Shown: one piece after another, positions 11,101-20,283 of the stretch
How positions within the stretch are numbered: the stretch's first letter is position 1
Layout: each line of letters opens with the position of its first letter
Assembly (NCBI GenBank): GCA_014904985.1
Contig: MU129144.1
Location: 48,789-86,836, forward strand
Length of the DNA: 38,048 bases
Direction: 5' to 3'
Source of the DNA: Hydnum rufescens UP504
Taxonomy: Eukaryota > Basidiomycota > Agaricomycetes > Cantharellales > Hydnaceae
Notes under the pieces: model-generated
Databases searched by the model: none
Seen by the model: the letters and a program-made list of their open reading frames with translations, nothing else
What the model was told of the DNA's origin: nothing
Position numbers and translations under genes: made by a program

Positions 11101-12258
11101 TCAGGCTCCAGAGGCGCAGACAGTCAGTCAGCTGCCTGGTCCTGTGTCCTCTGACCATGATCATGACACATCCATGCAAGTGGATGCGCGACAAGTGGGC
11201 TTGCCGGTCTCTCCCAAGGATTCGCCCATCATTCCTTCGAGTGAATTCGATGATCTCGACATTCGGACTGATGACAATGGACAGCCAGGCACAGAGAGTA
11301 ATGAAACTGCCGAGGCTTCTCCAGTGAATCTGGATCCTCCCGTTTTTGTTGGCGATTGGTTCTGCATCGAGTTCTCCGGCATTACTGGTGATGTGAACAT
11401 CAGGGAGGTCTTCGAGCGTCTTTCAGAAGACCACTTATTCGGTGTTCGTGTCCGGAAGAACAAGGGAGGAAAGGGCCTAGCACGCCTCAAGAAGAAGGTC
11501 ATGTTGGCCTTCAAATTGCAGCCGCGACGGGATGCCGTGCTCTCTCGTTTCCGGAACTCCCCTGGATCTAGGCTGTTTGACTTCGAGGAGGCAACCGAAA
11601 TTGCAGTGGCGCACCAGGAGTCCATTGCTTCCTTTCGATGGGTGTTGGATCCAGACTATGTCGAAATGTGCTATGCACACCAGCAATCTGCTGACGACTT
11701 GACATTGATGCTGGAGAATGCCCCGCCTGCAGAGAGATCGGCGATCTTCGCATGCTTCATCTCTTTCCACCCCCACTTGAAGGAGACTCAGGAATACGGA
11801 CCTTCATTCGATACCGTTTCCTGGACTTGCATCGTTTTCCTCCATTGGTTGCAGATGAGGTCGAATATCCGCAGTGCACGTTAGATCGAGTGGAATTCAC
11901 CACAGCATGGTTTCTGGCTACACTTGACCAGGAATATGATGTTATACGGTGCCACTTGAAGATGATTGTGAGTGCTCACATGGATCGGTGCAACCAGAAT
12001 CTTTTGGCATTCTGGGTGCCGCTTTATATCACTCATGGACCATATGATGTTCTGGTTCATGAGCTTGGACAAATGGCAAAAACCGCTGCAGCCGCAGGTG
12101 ATCAAGCTGTATCATATTCCCGACCCTCCTGTCCATGCCGTATGGAAGCCTTTGGATTCCTCGACTCCCAAGTCTGGTTCATTGAATGGGACTCATCCTC
12201 TCCACACCCCACCCTCTTTTTAAAGGCCAGTACACCCATGTTCAGTGGGCCACGATAG
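8187..12258 (+). CDS. Gene A: orphan Agaricomycete protein with AVDAP repeats, ERD/RS-rich middle
   Basis: This is one long spliced gene of unknown function. The body starts by about 8529, right after a T11-GCATCGCAG acceptor; the same frame is also open and protein-like at 8187-8432, so the true start is unresolved. Exon to 10362: an ordered domain (residues 1-380 of the 8520 frame), Pro-rich linker, eight AVDAP repeats, an acidic stretch, then a basic PKRAKKRRR patch that looks like a nuclear signal. Intron 10363-10415 (53 nt, GTAAGA...TTAG). Exon 10416-11667: ERDRV repeats, an Arg-Ser-rich region resembling SR proteins, then an ordered domain from about 11335. Intron 11668-11732 (65 nt, CTGAC branch site) restores the frame into YRFLDLHRFPPLV and onward. 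The 3' end is ambiguous: the frame stops at 12258, or a GTGAGT...GCAG intron from 11966 leads to a stop at 12223. Oddity: an in-frame TGA at 10197-10199. No catalytic motif is recognised. Confidence 0.6.
9810..10001 (+). repeat. 24-bp in-frame minisatellite (AVDAPVTS x8)
   Basis: Eight head-to-tail copies of a 24-bp unit beginning GCTGTTGACGCACCC lie inside gene A. All are multiples of three and in frame, giving AVDAP(V/L/I)TS repeats. Copies differ by one to three bases and the last is diverged. Copy number is likely polymorphic. Confidence 0.95.
10523..10627 (+). repeat. 15-bp in-frame repeat (ERDRV x7)
   Basis: Seven 15-bp units related to GAGCGAGACCGTGTT occur in gene A, encoding AEHDR/VERDR-type pentapeptides. 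The last three are identical, suggesting recent slippage. They form a highly charged, probably helical segment just ahead of the RS-rich region. Confidence 0.92.
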
Positions 12259-12540
12259 TGTCCACCTCGTTTCTGTGCCCTTCACCTCTCTTCATTTCTG
12301 TTACGCTCCTCTTCATCCCCGTCGCTCCTCATTTCGTGTTGCTCTTCTCTCTTCTCGTCATGTCCCTCTCCTCTCTATTATTTCACCCTGCTGTGTTTGT
12401 TCAATTTGTTGCCTGTAGTATCTATGTACGTCGATAAATAATATGCCTATTATAGATGTGCTAAATTGATGTTGAGTGACACGGCAAGTTCCGGCTTTTT
12501 TGGCTACCCCATACATCGCATTATCCCATACCACTCGGTC

Positions 12541-12930
12541 TAGAGAGGTTCCTGGTTACTCTTGAACATCTCAGATAGAGAGGTGGGAAGTGGTGCTCCG
12601 AGCGCAGTCTACTCTCATTTTGCGGAACTTAACAATCTCGATCAAGTTGTCCCGACCAGCATTGCACAACCCAAACTGCCTCGTCTTGAGAGGTTCCTGG
12701 ATTTTTTCTTGAACCTCTCAGATAGGGCATCTGGATATCTTTGCTGCTAGTGGCCTTTACACTCCCTCTGGATCCATATCCTTTCCACTTAACTCGATTC
12801 CCGCTCTTTATCCTTTCCTCACCCAAACTGGGCTTCTCATACACACCTGCCAGCAACCCATTGTATCGTGTATTCGAGCCTGAGAAGTTCCTGAAGCCAT
12901 TCTTGAATGACTCGGCTAGAGTACTGATTC
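12541..12930 (+). repeat. Three diverged copies of a hairpin-forming ~50-bp motif ahead of gene B
   Basis: Copies of AGAGGTTCCTGG...TCTTGAAC-TCTCAGATAGAG lie near 12543, 12688 and, weaker, 12880. In the middle copy GAGAGGTT and AACCTCTC form a perfect 8-bp stem around a short T-rich loop, and the first copy has the same stem with one mismatch. The array occupies the gap between the end of gene A and the ATG of gene B, so it may act in B's promoter or A's 3' end. That role is inference. Confidence 0.6.
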
Positions 12931-12933
12931 ACA

Positions 12934-15900
12934 ATGTCATCTACACTTGGCCATTCTTCGCTACCCTCAGCAAATGCTAAAAAGCCAAAAACGTACCAAA
13001 AATCCCGCTTCACAAGCCGCAAGGTTGCCAAGGAGTCTGCAGAGGTGGAGGAATCCTCAGATGGGAGCGAGGTACCTGAGAAAGTATGTCGCTAATCTGC
13101 CCATGTCATTGGCAATCCTTTCTTATGTGTTGCTTGGTACAGGCTTCCAGCTTCTCAAAACAGATACATTCGAAAACCCGAGCCAGGAAATGCAAGGCTA
13201 TTCACAACGGATCTGATGAACAGCCCTCAGATGAGGATGAGTTGCCAAATACCGTAAGTTTCAGTGATTCCCTATCACGATTTTGTTCTGACATGCTACA
13301 CCTTGCAGACCCAGAAGTCTGGACCTCCAGGTGTCAAACGACGCAAAGGCAATGTTCGCATCACCGCCTCCGCCTCCACCTCAGCGCCTTCTACTTCCCG
13401 GACCAATTGTGCATATGTCGAGATGCAACCTCAGCCATCAGTTCCCTCTAAGCAGAAGCCTTTGTCCTGATCTCAAATATTCACAAGCGGGAGCCAGCTG
13501 CATGCAGATAACGATGTTGCGTATGGTTCTCCCTCCAACACCACCAATTTCAGCAACAATTACCAATCTCAGGCCTTTGAGGGTTTTGAGTCTGAGGACG
13601 CGCTGGTTTCCATGCTCAATACTTCTGGCGAGGTCCCACCCATGCGCCTCTGGTCTCCAGTCTTCGACATTTCATCGGACGACACCCCTCCTTCACCACA
13701 ATCTGACACGCCAAGCCAACTACTCGATGAAGTGCGGAAAATCAATGATCCTCTCAAGTTACTTAATGAGGCACGAGAGTTAGCACTTCATTTGCCTCCC
13801 AGCATTCCTGAGGCGTGTCCTGGGGACTTCTTACATGTATGGGATGCCACCAATGTTCACACCATCTTATTGGCTTGCCTGATGGCGGGAAGGACCCCAG
13901 TGAGGATTGCGAGTACATTGATCGCACCCTCAATCACATTTTCCAAGGGGTATCAGTTTCCTGTCTTGCCGAGGAGATGAGGTGGGGTTGTTGTGGTGCT
14001 CTGGGCATTATTGAGGGACTTTCGTTCTTTGCTGAGACTCGTGGTCTCAATCTGGAACAGTTTGAGGTCAAGATATTGAAGTTGTGGAAGGCCCTTGCAC
14101 GCACCATAGAGTATGTTTATTCATTCATCTGTTTTTGAATCCATCGTATCTAATTGTTCTCTCTTTCCAGTGGACAGTCTCCTGCATCTGGGTCTGTGGA
14201 ACGGAAATCTGCCATGCAAAGTTCTCGCTCGGCTGTGAAGTCACCAATCCCTCCTCTTATAGCCACACCCGCATCACTCTGTCCGCCATCGAAGCCAGCG
14301 CAACAGTGAGGGAGCCCCCGCCATCATTATCTCATGGCCTACACTCTAGGAAGCCCGCCAGCACTATTGAAGTCCCATTTGAAGTCAGATATGACCAGAT
14401 GGTGCCTAGGGCTTTCGAGAATGAGCCGAATGTCTCCCACAACCATCCCGACACCAACACCGATCTGGATGATGATTTCAATGAGGAAGAGGAAGATGAT
14501 GACATCCTCCACGAGTCGCAGGCAGGCAGTGCTGACAATAACCCTCGTACGAAGCAATACAAAACAGGACCACTGCCTGTGGAGCTACTGGAGGAGGTAC
14601 GGGCCATAACAGACGCCTTTGATCGCACTCTGGTGGTCACAGCAGAAAAATACAATCGCCCGCTTGCCACAGTTCGTCATCTTGCAAACCTTGAAGGTAC
14701 CATACACGCAAAGTGCTTGCCCAACCCTTTTAATGGGTATGCATGAAGACGTAAATTAGCTGGGCTTCCGCAACGTAAATACCCAATTCTTAACCAAATC
14801 CGTGAGAGTATCTAGTAACAGTCCTCCCTGTCTTTGTTAGTTTCGCAGGCTGAGCTCTCTGCTGAATATGCAAAGGAGAAGGGGCAATATGAGGATGATC
14901 CTGAAGGTCTAGAGGCTTGGCAAGAGGAACTCTGCACGCTTGCCCGACGCTCAAAGGTCGACAATGATGTCGCACTTACAACGGGCTCCAAACTTGCCAA
15001 ATTTATCTCTCGGAAGAAGAAGAACCTCATGGGTGAGATGTCACACATGGGGACTTTCAATGTCCACTCTATCTCGTTCATTGTTTGTGGTCGTGCCGAT
15101 GCCTACGCTGCGCATGCGCAAAATGCAATACTCTGTAGTTCCCCTGAAATACAGCGACTAGCCAAGGAAGAATTCAATCTCAAGAAGACACTTGATGACT
15201 TGTTTGTCAAAGTTCTCGCTCAACAGTTGGATGTGAGGGGTCTTTCAAAGTGGCATCAAGAGACTGAGAAGAAATGGCAAGAAGATGAACTCAGGAGCCG
15301 CGATTCTGCATACTCTGCCGCATCCAAATACTTGCGAAATCTCTTCATTGAGAATGGACATACATGGTTCCCTGCTTCGGTCCCTTGGGTGCGAATCCTT
15401 GGCCTGCTTCGACGAAACCATATACGCATTGTAGGTTGGCCTTGTGAAGATGAATGTCCAGCCCCACATCTGACCTGCACCAACAAGAGCTGGGAGGGGG
15501 GACAGTGGCGCCTCCTAGTCTCTGAATTCCACAAGGGGAAAGGTTGCCCAATCAAGTTGGAGAAGTGGTCGGATGATGACACCAACAATGATGACGACAT
15601 CCCATTGATCATTGACCGTAACCGAGTCATTGTGTACCATGTCCAAGATGCAAATTCAGGTGCTGGACCTGAGGGGGGCCAAAAACCACCCTCCAAGGAG
15701 CTGTTGTCAACACAGGCTCGATCCAAACTGCCTGCACGCAAACCTCATGGCCCTCAGGTTCAGGTGCTTCCTCAAAGGGCAAGAATTCGAAGGCCTCTCG
15801 TAACCTATCAAAGGCCTTCATTGAGAATTCTGACTCAGAGGATCTTGGCCTGGACTTGGTCAATGGCACAGAAACCGCAGTGAAACCGGCGACAAATCCT

Positions 15901-16221
15901 TCTTCTGGGCTGACTGAGCCAAATGTTGGTGATACTGTTCATTCGTACTTCGGGACCTCGGACAATCTAAACTGGGAGCCTGGCACTGTGACAAATGGCA
16001 ATCCCAGTTTGGCCATTGGACCCATGAATTCGAATTTTGGAGCAACGGATCCGAACCTTGGAGCCTCAACTTTAGGCTCCACTAATCCAGGTGTTGTCCC
16101 GCAGAACTGGTATGCGGAATCCTTCAACACTGTGCTACCTCCTGTCACTTTGGATGGGTTTGATTTTTCACGTCTTGTGTTCAATCCTGATGGTACCCTT
16201 GATCTATCGAACTTCCGGTGA
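12934..16221 (+). CDS. Gene B: orphan Agaricomycete multi-exon protein
   Basis: Function unknown. ATG at 12934. Exons: 12934-13083, 13143-13253, 13309-13440 (or beyond), 13498-13836, 13893-14110, 14171-14305, 14350-14736, 14849-15659 and 15716-16221. Introns are 44-60 nt with GT-AG ends and phases that agree. Two junctions are unsure: the 13441-13497 intron has a weak GTTCCC donor but removes an in-frame TGA at 13468, and the 112 nt between 14737 and 14848 does not join in phase as one intron, so it may contain a microexon. The protein has a basic Ser-rich N-terminus, an ordered block near 13893-14110 (CLAEEMRWGC), an acidic DDDFNEEEEDDD run, a 'GPLPVELLEEV...RPLATV...NPFNGY' block, a region with IVCGRADAY and a WPCEDECPAPHLTC Cys cluster, and an Asn/Gly-rich tail. 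From memory, block order (LP..., 'NPFNGY', later 'CG') resembles a large uncharacterised Agaricomycete family. It lies 675 bp downstream of gene A on the same strand. Confidence 0.62.
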
Positions 16222-17663
16222 TTTCCAACATGTACCCCCACTACAATTTTATGCTCTATTCAACTTAAGAATCATATAGTAATTTTTACGCTTGTATAAT
16301 AACATAATACAGTGCATAATTACAGTTGCTACACCAAGCACAGTGAGGTCCGCCCTTCAGAGAACTTAAGCACAATGCACCAAGTTCAGAACAAGGGGCC
16401 CCTGGGGCCCCTTGTCTGAGGATCTGAAATCCACCCCAGAGGCCCCAGGGGCCCCCGCCTAAAAACATCTAGTTAGACTATTTAAACGCAAGGCTCATTG
16501 TATCTAACTAGATGTATATTTGTGGCTGACCGGGTTGAACCAGTGGTAATACTTCAGTGCCTCAAAAGTGGGGAGGGGGAAGATGATCAAAATTTGCACT
16601 TGCTGTGCTTAATATACATCTCAAAAAGATACTATAATAACTGGTGGAAAGGTGGGATTAAGCTAAAAATTATGAAAAAGGAATAAAGTTAAAAGCTTTA
16701 AACTGAAGGAGATATTCAAATATCAAGTCAGAAGAGTGAAATATTGCTTAACCAAGCTATTCCTCCCCTCCAACTGAGCAGATGCCCTTGGGGAAAGGTG
16801 GAAAGGGCAATCCTAAATGTACCCTTTTCTGGTCACAATATGGGTAGAATGTGATTGGCATTAATAATCAGAAGAGCAGGGATAATTGATGAAATGAGAG
16901 ATGGGGGAGTTAAATTGTGGAAGATGGAGTTCTAATCTGATCATTTTTCCTCTGGTACCTTTCAATGCACATTTTGACAGCTTTTTGGGTGTGGTTATTG
17001 TGAATGAATTGGATAAACACTGATGGAGAAATTCAAAAAATACTGAAGGACAGCATGAAACATACAGTAAAATCAACTTGGAGAGTGCAATTCATGTTCA
17101 ATTGATATGAATTTGGTATCATTCAAAAGATCTGAATAATAGCTTTTTGGGCACTATTTTTTCAAGCTGATCCAATCAAAACTGAGGGAGAAATACTACA
17201 TTTACTCCTTGGGAGTGTTACAATAACCCCTATTTAACATGTGACTAGTCCAGAGGTTGGATCCAAAGGACTTAGGTGATCTTGTTTACATAATTCAGAC
17301 TTGTATCTTGCCCTTAATGCAATGGACACTGCAATGATTGACTATCAAATGAATGAGGCAAGTTGAATTGCCATAGGCCTACCTGAGCAACAGTGAGGAT
17401 ATTTTTCTTCTGGCACAGCATGCAATGGAATGCCAAGAGGCTCAACAATGAGGCCATTAAAGATGCCACACCAAATACAGCTGTACTCGCTACAAAAAAT
17501 GCCATGAAAACAAACTGAATGCAAAATATTCTTCATAATGCGCTCTGGAGGGGTGGGTTTGAAACAAAATTTCCCGGAAACTCAAATGTTCAAAGATTCC
17601 CAGCTCAATTAGAGAATGGATGAGTGTTCCGGGTCTTAAAACTGATGCTAAGAAGCTTGACAC
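16222..17663. other. Intergenic, AT-rich; contains two palindromes
   Basis: I see no gene. A G/C-only near-palindrome (ACAAGGGGCCCC / GGGGCCCCTTGT) lies at 16391-16415, with a related AGGCCCCAGGGGCCC at 16440-16455. An inverted repeat of 13 bp (ACATCTAGTTAGA ... TCTAACTAGATGT, 25-nt loop) lies at 16465-16515. The rest is unremarkable AT-rich sequence. Confidence 0.6.
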
Positions 17664-19612
17664 TTAACATGTCCAATATGGTTCCTTAATGATGAAGGGC
17701 CTAGGCCGAAAGATCGTCTCCAGTTGGAAAATTCTATTGCACCTGGGCCCAGGCAAAGCCCCCCAAGTACTAGGACATACATCAAGATGCGTTAGATGCC
17801 TGAGGGAAGAAATGGGTCCATCGAGATAGTTTTGTGAATATAAACATCCGTATTCGGGGACCCACGCATACTGACCAGGACGGAACCGGGTAGGCAGAGT
17901 ATCCTCATTAGAGCTGAGGGTAACATTACGTGGGAAATCGTTGGCTAATAATGTATATTCGATTGGGATGTTGGACGTGTCACCCCATGACTGGTCGTTA
18001 AGTTGAACCCTGAACTCAGATTTATCGTTAGTCCCAAGTCCATGATCTCGCATTAATGCACGGAGCCCAAGAGACATTCCCACAACCACGGTACTGCTAG
18101 GATATGACGCATCAAGGAAATGTATAAAGCGAAGTTTTGGCAGCCGGGAAGTCCAAGGGACATAACATGTCGGCTCGTTCAACAAGGAGATCAAAGCCCC
18201 GATGGACGAGGTCATGCCACAGCCAAATTCTTCCACAGTGGGGTGGACGGTTAAGTATTCAATGGCCGCCTCAGGTGAGAAGGCGTAAGAAGAAATCCAC
18301 ACCGTCCGAAGAGAAGGGAAACGGGCCATCGAAGCTACAGCTCGGTCGGCCCATTGCGTGTTGCTCGAATACGCGGAGAGTACCAGATGTCGCAATCGAG
18401 GGAAATGCATTCGAGTGAGTAGACTACTACTTGGGTCACCGTGGTCTGGCAAATCCATATCAAGAACCTCCAAACTGGGAGAGGTGAAGGGGGGCATAGT
18501 TCCGGCGTACGGGGTATCCTCTTCCAGATAGTGCAGCCACCGCAAACTCTTTAATTCAGGACATTGGGCCACGAGGTCAACCACAGTCGGGGTTGGGAGC
18601 CCCGCCAGGTCGATTAGGGAAAGGTGGCGGATATGAGGCATTAATCGATCCCAACTTATGGATAGCGATGGGTTGCAAACTGTTATACTATAAGTGTCGG
18701 GTAGAGATGCTGGGTGATCCAAGAGGATAATGCGGCGGTGTTCTGTGGCATCACCGTGTTGCGTTAGGTTGCGCGCATCCAAGATGAATTCGCGAAGATC
18801 AGGCATAGGGATACGAATCGGTAGAATGGTGTTTGTCACCTCATGACAAGTCGTACGCAGAGTAATGCGTTTAGAACGTGCAAGATATGGGTGCAATGAT
18901 CCCATCCACCCCTTTATACGATCGCTGGTCCATTGGTTGAACTCATTGTCCACAACGAGTGTCAACCGAATAGGCGCAGTACCGGATCGTTCCATGTAAG
19001 AACGCATTTTTAGTGAGACATTTCCGGGCCGCACAAGTAAGTTTGACCAGAGAAACGAAGCCTTTAAGGCGACGGATCGGAAATGAAAGCATGTGGACGT
19101 AATGGAGCCTAGGAAGCTGTCTTCCATTTCAGGCCCATCACATGTGGCGTAAACGTATCGGAAGATGTCCGCCAGCAAGACCTCCGGAAATCGTAGGATA
19201 GGATTTGAGACATTTTGGAGGCGGGCATGAGCACATTTGGCAAGGGAAAGATCGGACCGAACTGCCTCAAGGGCTTGTTGAAGAGCTTCAATCTCAACAT
19301 TGAGGTTGTGGATCTTAGCGTCCCATTTGCCAAACCCGTAGGACCTTGTAACGCCAATGGAATGAGGACTTCGAGATACAAGCTCTAGGTTGAAACAAGC
19401 AATCACCTATCGCCCACCACATCATAGTAGTGGATCTTGTTCTCCTTGCTAAAAGTGACACGAGCTTTGAGGACATCCATAAAAATAACCCTGGCAGCTG
19501 GATCCATCACTAGGTGTGTGAGATTAGAATGTGGGAATAAGGTCATTTGGGCTAGTTCACACCTCCTTGCTCGGGGGTAGTATACATGGTAGTATGACCA
19601 GATAGACGTCAC
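17664..19612 (-). CDS. F-box protein with leucine-rich C-terminal region
   Basis: Probable substrate adaptor of an SCF ubiquitin ligase. Two exons: 19612-19407 and 19344-17664, joined over a 62-nt intron (GTGATT...ACAAG) in phase, giving about 628 residues. Without this splice the main frame has no ATG before the F-box, which is why I accept it; the exact ATG in exon 1 (19612 or a later one) is uncertain. After a helical, coiled-coil-like stretch (residues 80-112, EIEALQQALEAVRSDL) comes an F-box-like motif at 117-165 (NPILRFPEVLLADIFRYV ... SVALKASFLWSNL). The rest shows irregular Leu-rich repeats (PDLREFIL, IRHLSLIDL, SLEVLDMDL, RLRHLVLS, SLRTVWIS), typical of the greatly expanded F-box family of Agaricomycetes. 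It is transcribed divergently from MSH4, about 670 bp apart. The substrate cannot be predicted. Confidence 0.85.
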
Positions 19613-20014
19613 GCGGAGCGTGACATCTGCTTAGGATAGACACGGTAACTACCGCGGGACTCAGTCGGAGTTGAGGACTTTGGGCAACATCCGGAAGCAA
19701 AAACCGGAAATTCGGCGCACAACTCAACGCCGGCCGAAGGTGAGGGGTGTGTAAGTCGGTAAATACGGTATTTGGGCCTGTAAAATTTACAGAAGTAGGT
19801 TATTAGTGATATTTTAAAGCCACTTGAGGAGTCCCGGGTGAATTTGAAGAAGATAATCGAACATTCCCAAAAAGGAAATATCTCACCTCTCGCGTGCGCA
19901 AGGGTGGTTGATATGGGGGATGAATGTGGAGTTGAGATAACATGTAGAATAAGCTAAAAGGAGGTTTCCCAAACATCCTGCATGCTTCAGGGCGGAGCAC
20001 CGGGATGGGCGCTT

Positions 20015-20110
20015 AATTTGATCTCTTGACTTGGGCAGGTTTCGAACCGGGGCAATGCAAAAAAAAAATACCATATTGCTACCACACTAGCCACTACACT
20101 ACAGTAGTGA
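20015..20110 (-). repeat. tRNA-derived SINE-like remnant (A box and B box)
   Basis: On the minus strand, TAGTGTAGTGG (20101-20091) fits the pol III A-box consensus TRGYNNARNGG, and GGTTCGAAACC (20048-20038) fits the B-box core. They are spaced somewhat wider than in an intronless tRNA gene. The flanks do not fold into a cloverleaf: acceptor and T stems do not pair. A run of ten T between the boxes would terminate pol III, so this is not a working tRNA gene. It lies in the F-box/MSH4 divergent promoter region. Confidence 0.4.
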
Positions 20111-20283
20111 ATATAACCAGTTCTGGTTTCATATGTATATAACACCATCCGGATCCGCCGCCGAGTTGCTGGGCGAGCCGAGTTTCCGGATTTGCATCCG
20201 GATGTTGCCCAAAGTCAATTACTCTCAGTCGGCTCTGGCCGGTTTGTTTCCCACGCTGCCAGGCGTTAACGCAGTTCTCATCA

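Noticed and set aside
11660..11884. Apparent frameshift in gene A
   Set aside because: A 65-nt intron (11668-11732) with GTGCTA donor, CTGAC branch site and TGCAG acceptor joins the two frames in phase.
13837..15760. Apparent frameshifts in gene B near 13.88, 14.31 and 15.75 kb
   Set aside because: Introns of 56, 44 and 56 nt (13837-13892, 14306-14349, 15660-15715) with proper ends restore the frame each time, so the gene need not be a pseudogene at these points.
19403..19612. Separate small gene upstream of the F-box frame
   Set aside because: It splices in phase to the F-box frame over a 62-nt intron and supplies the missing ATG, so it is treated as exon 1.
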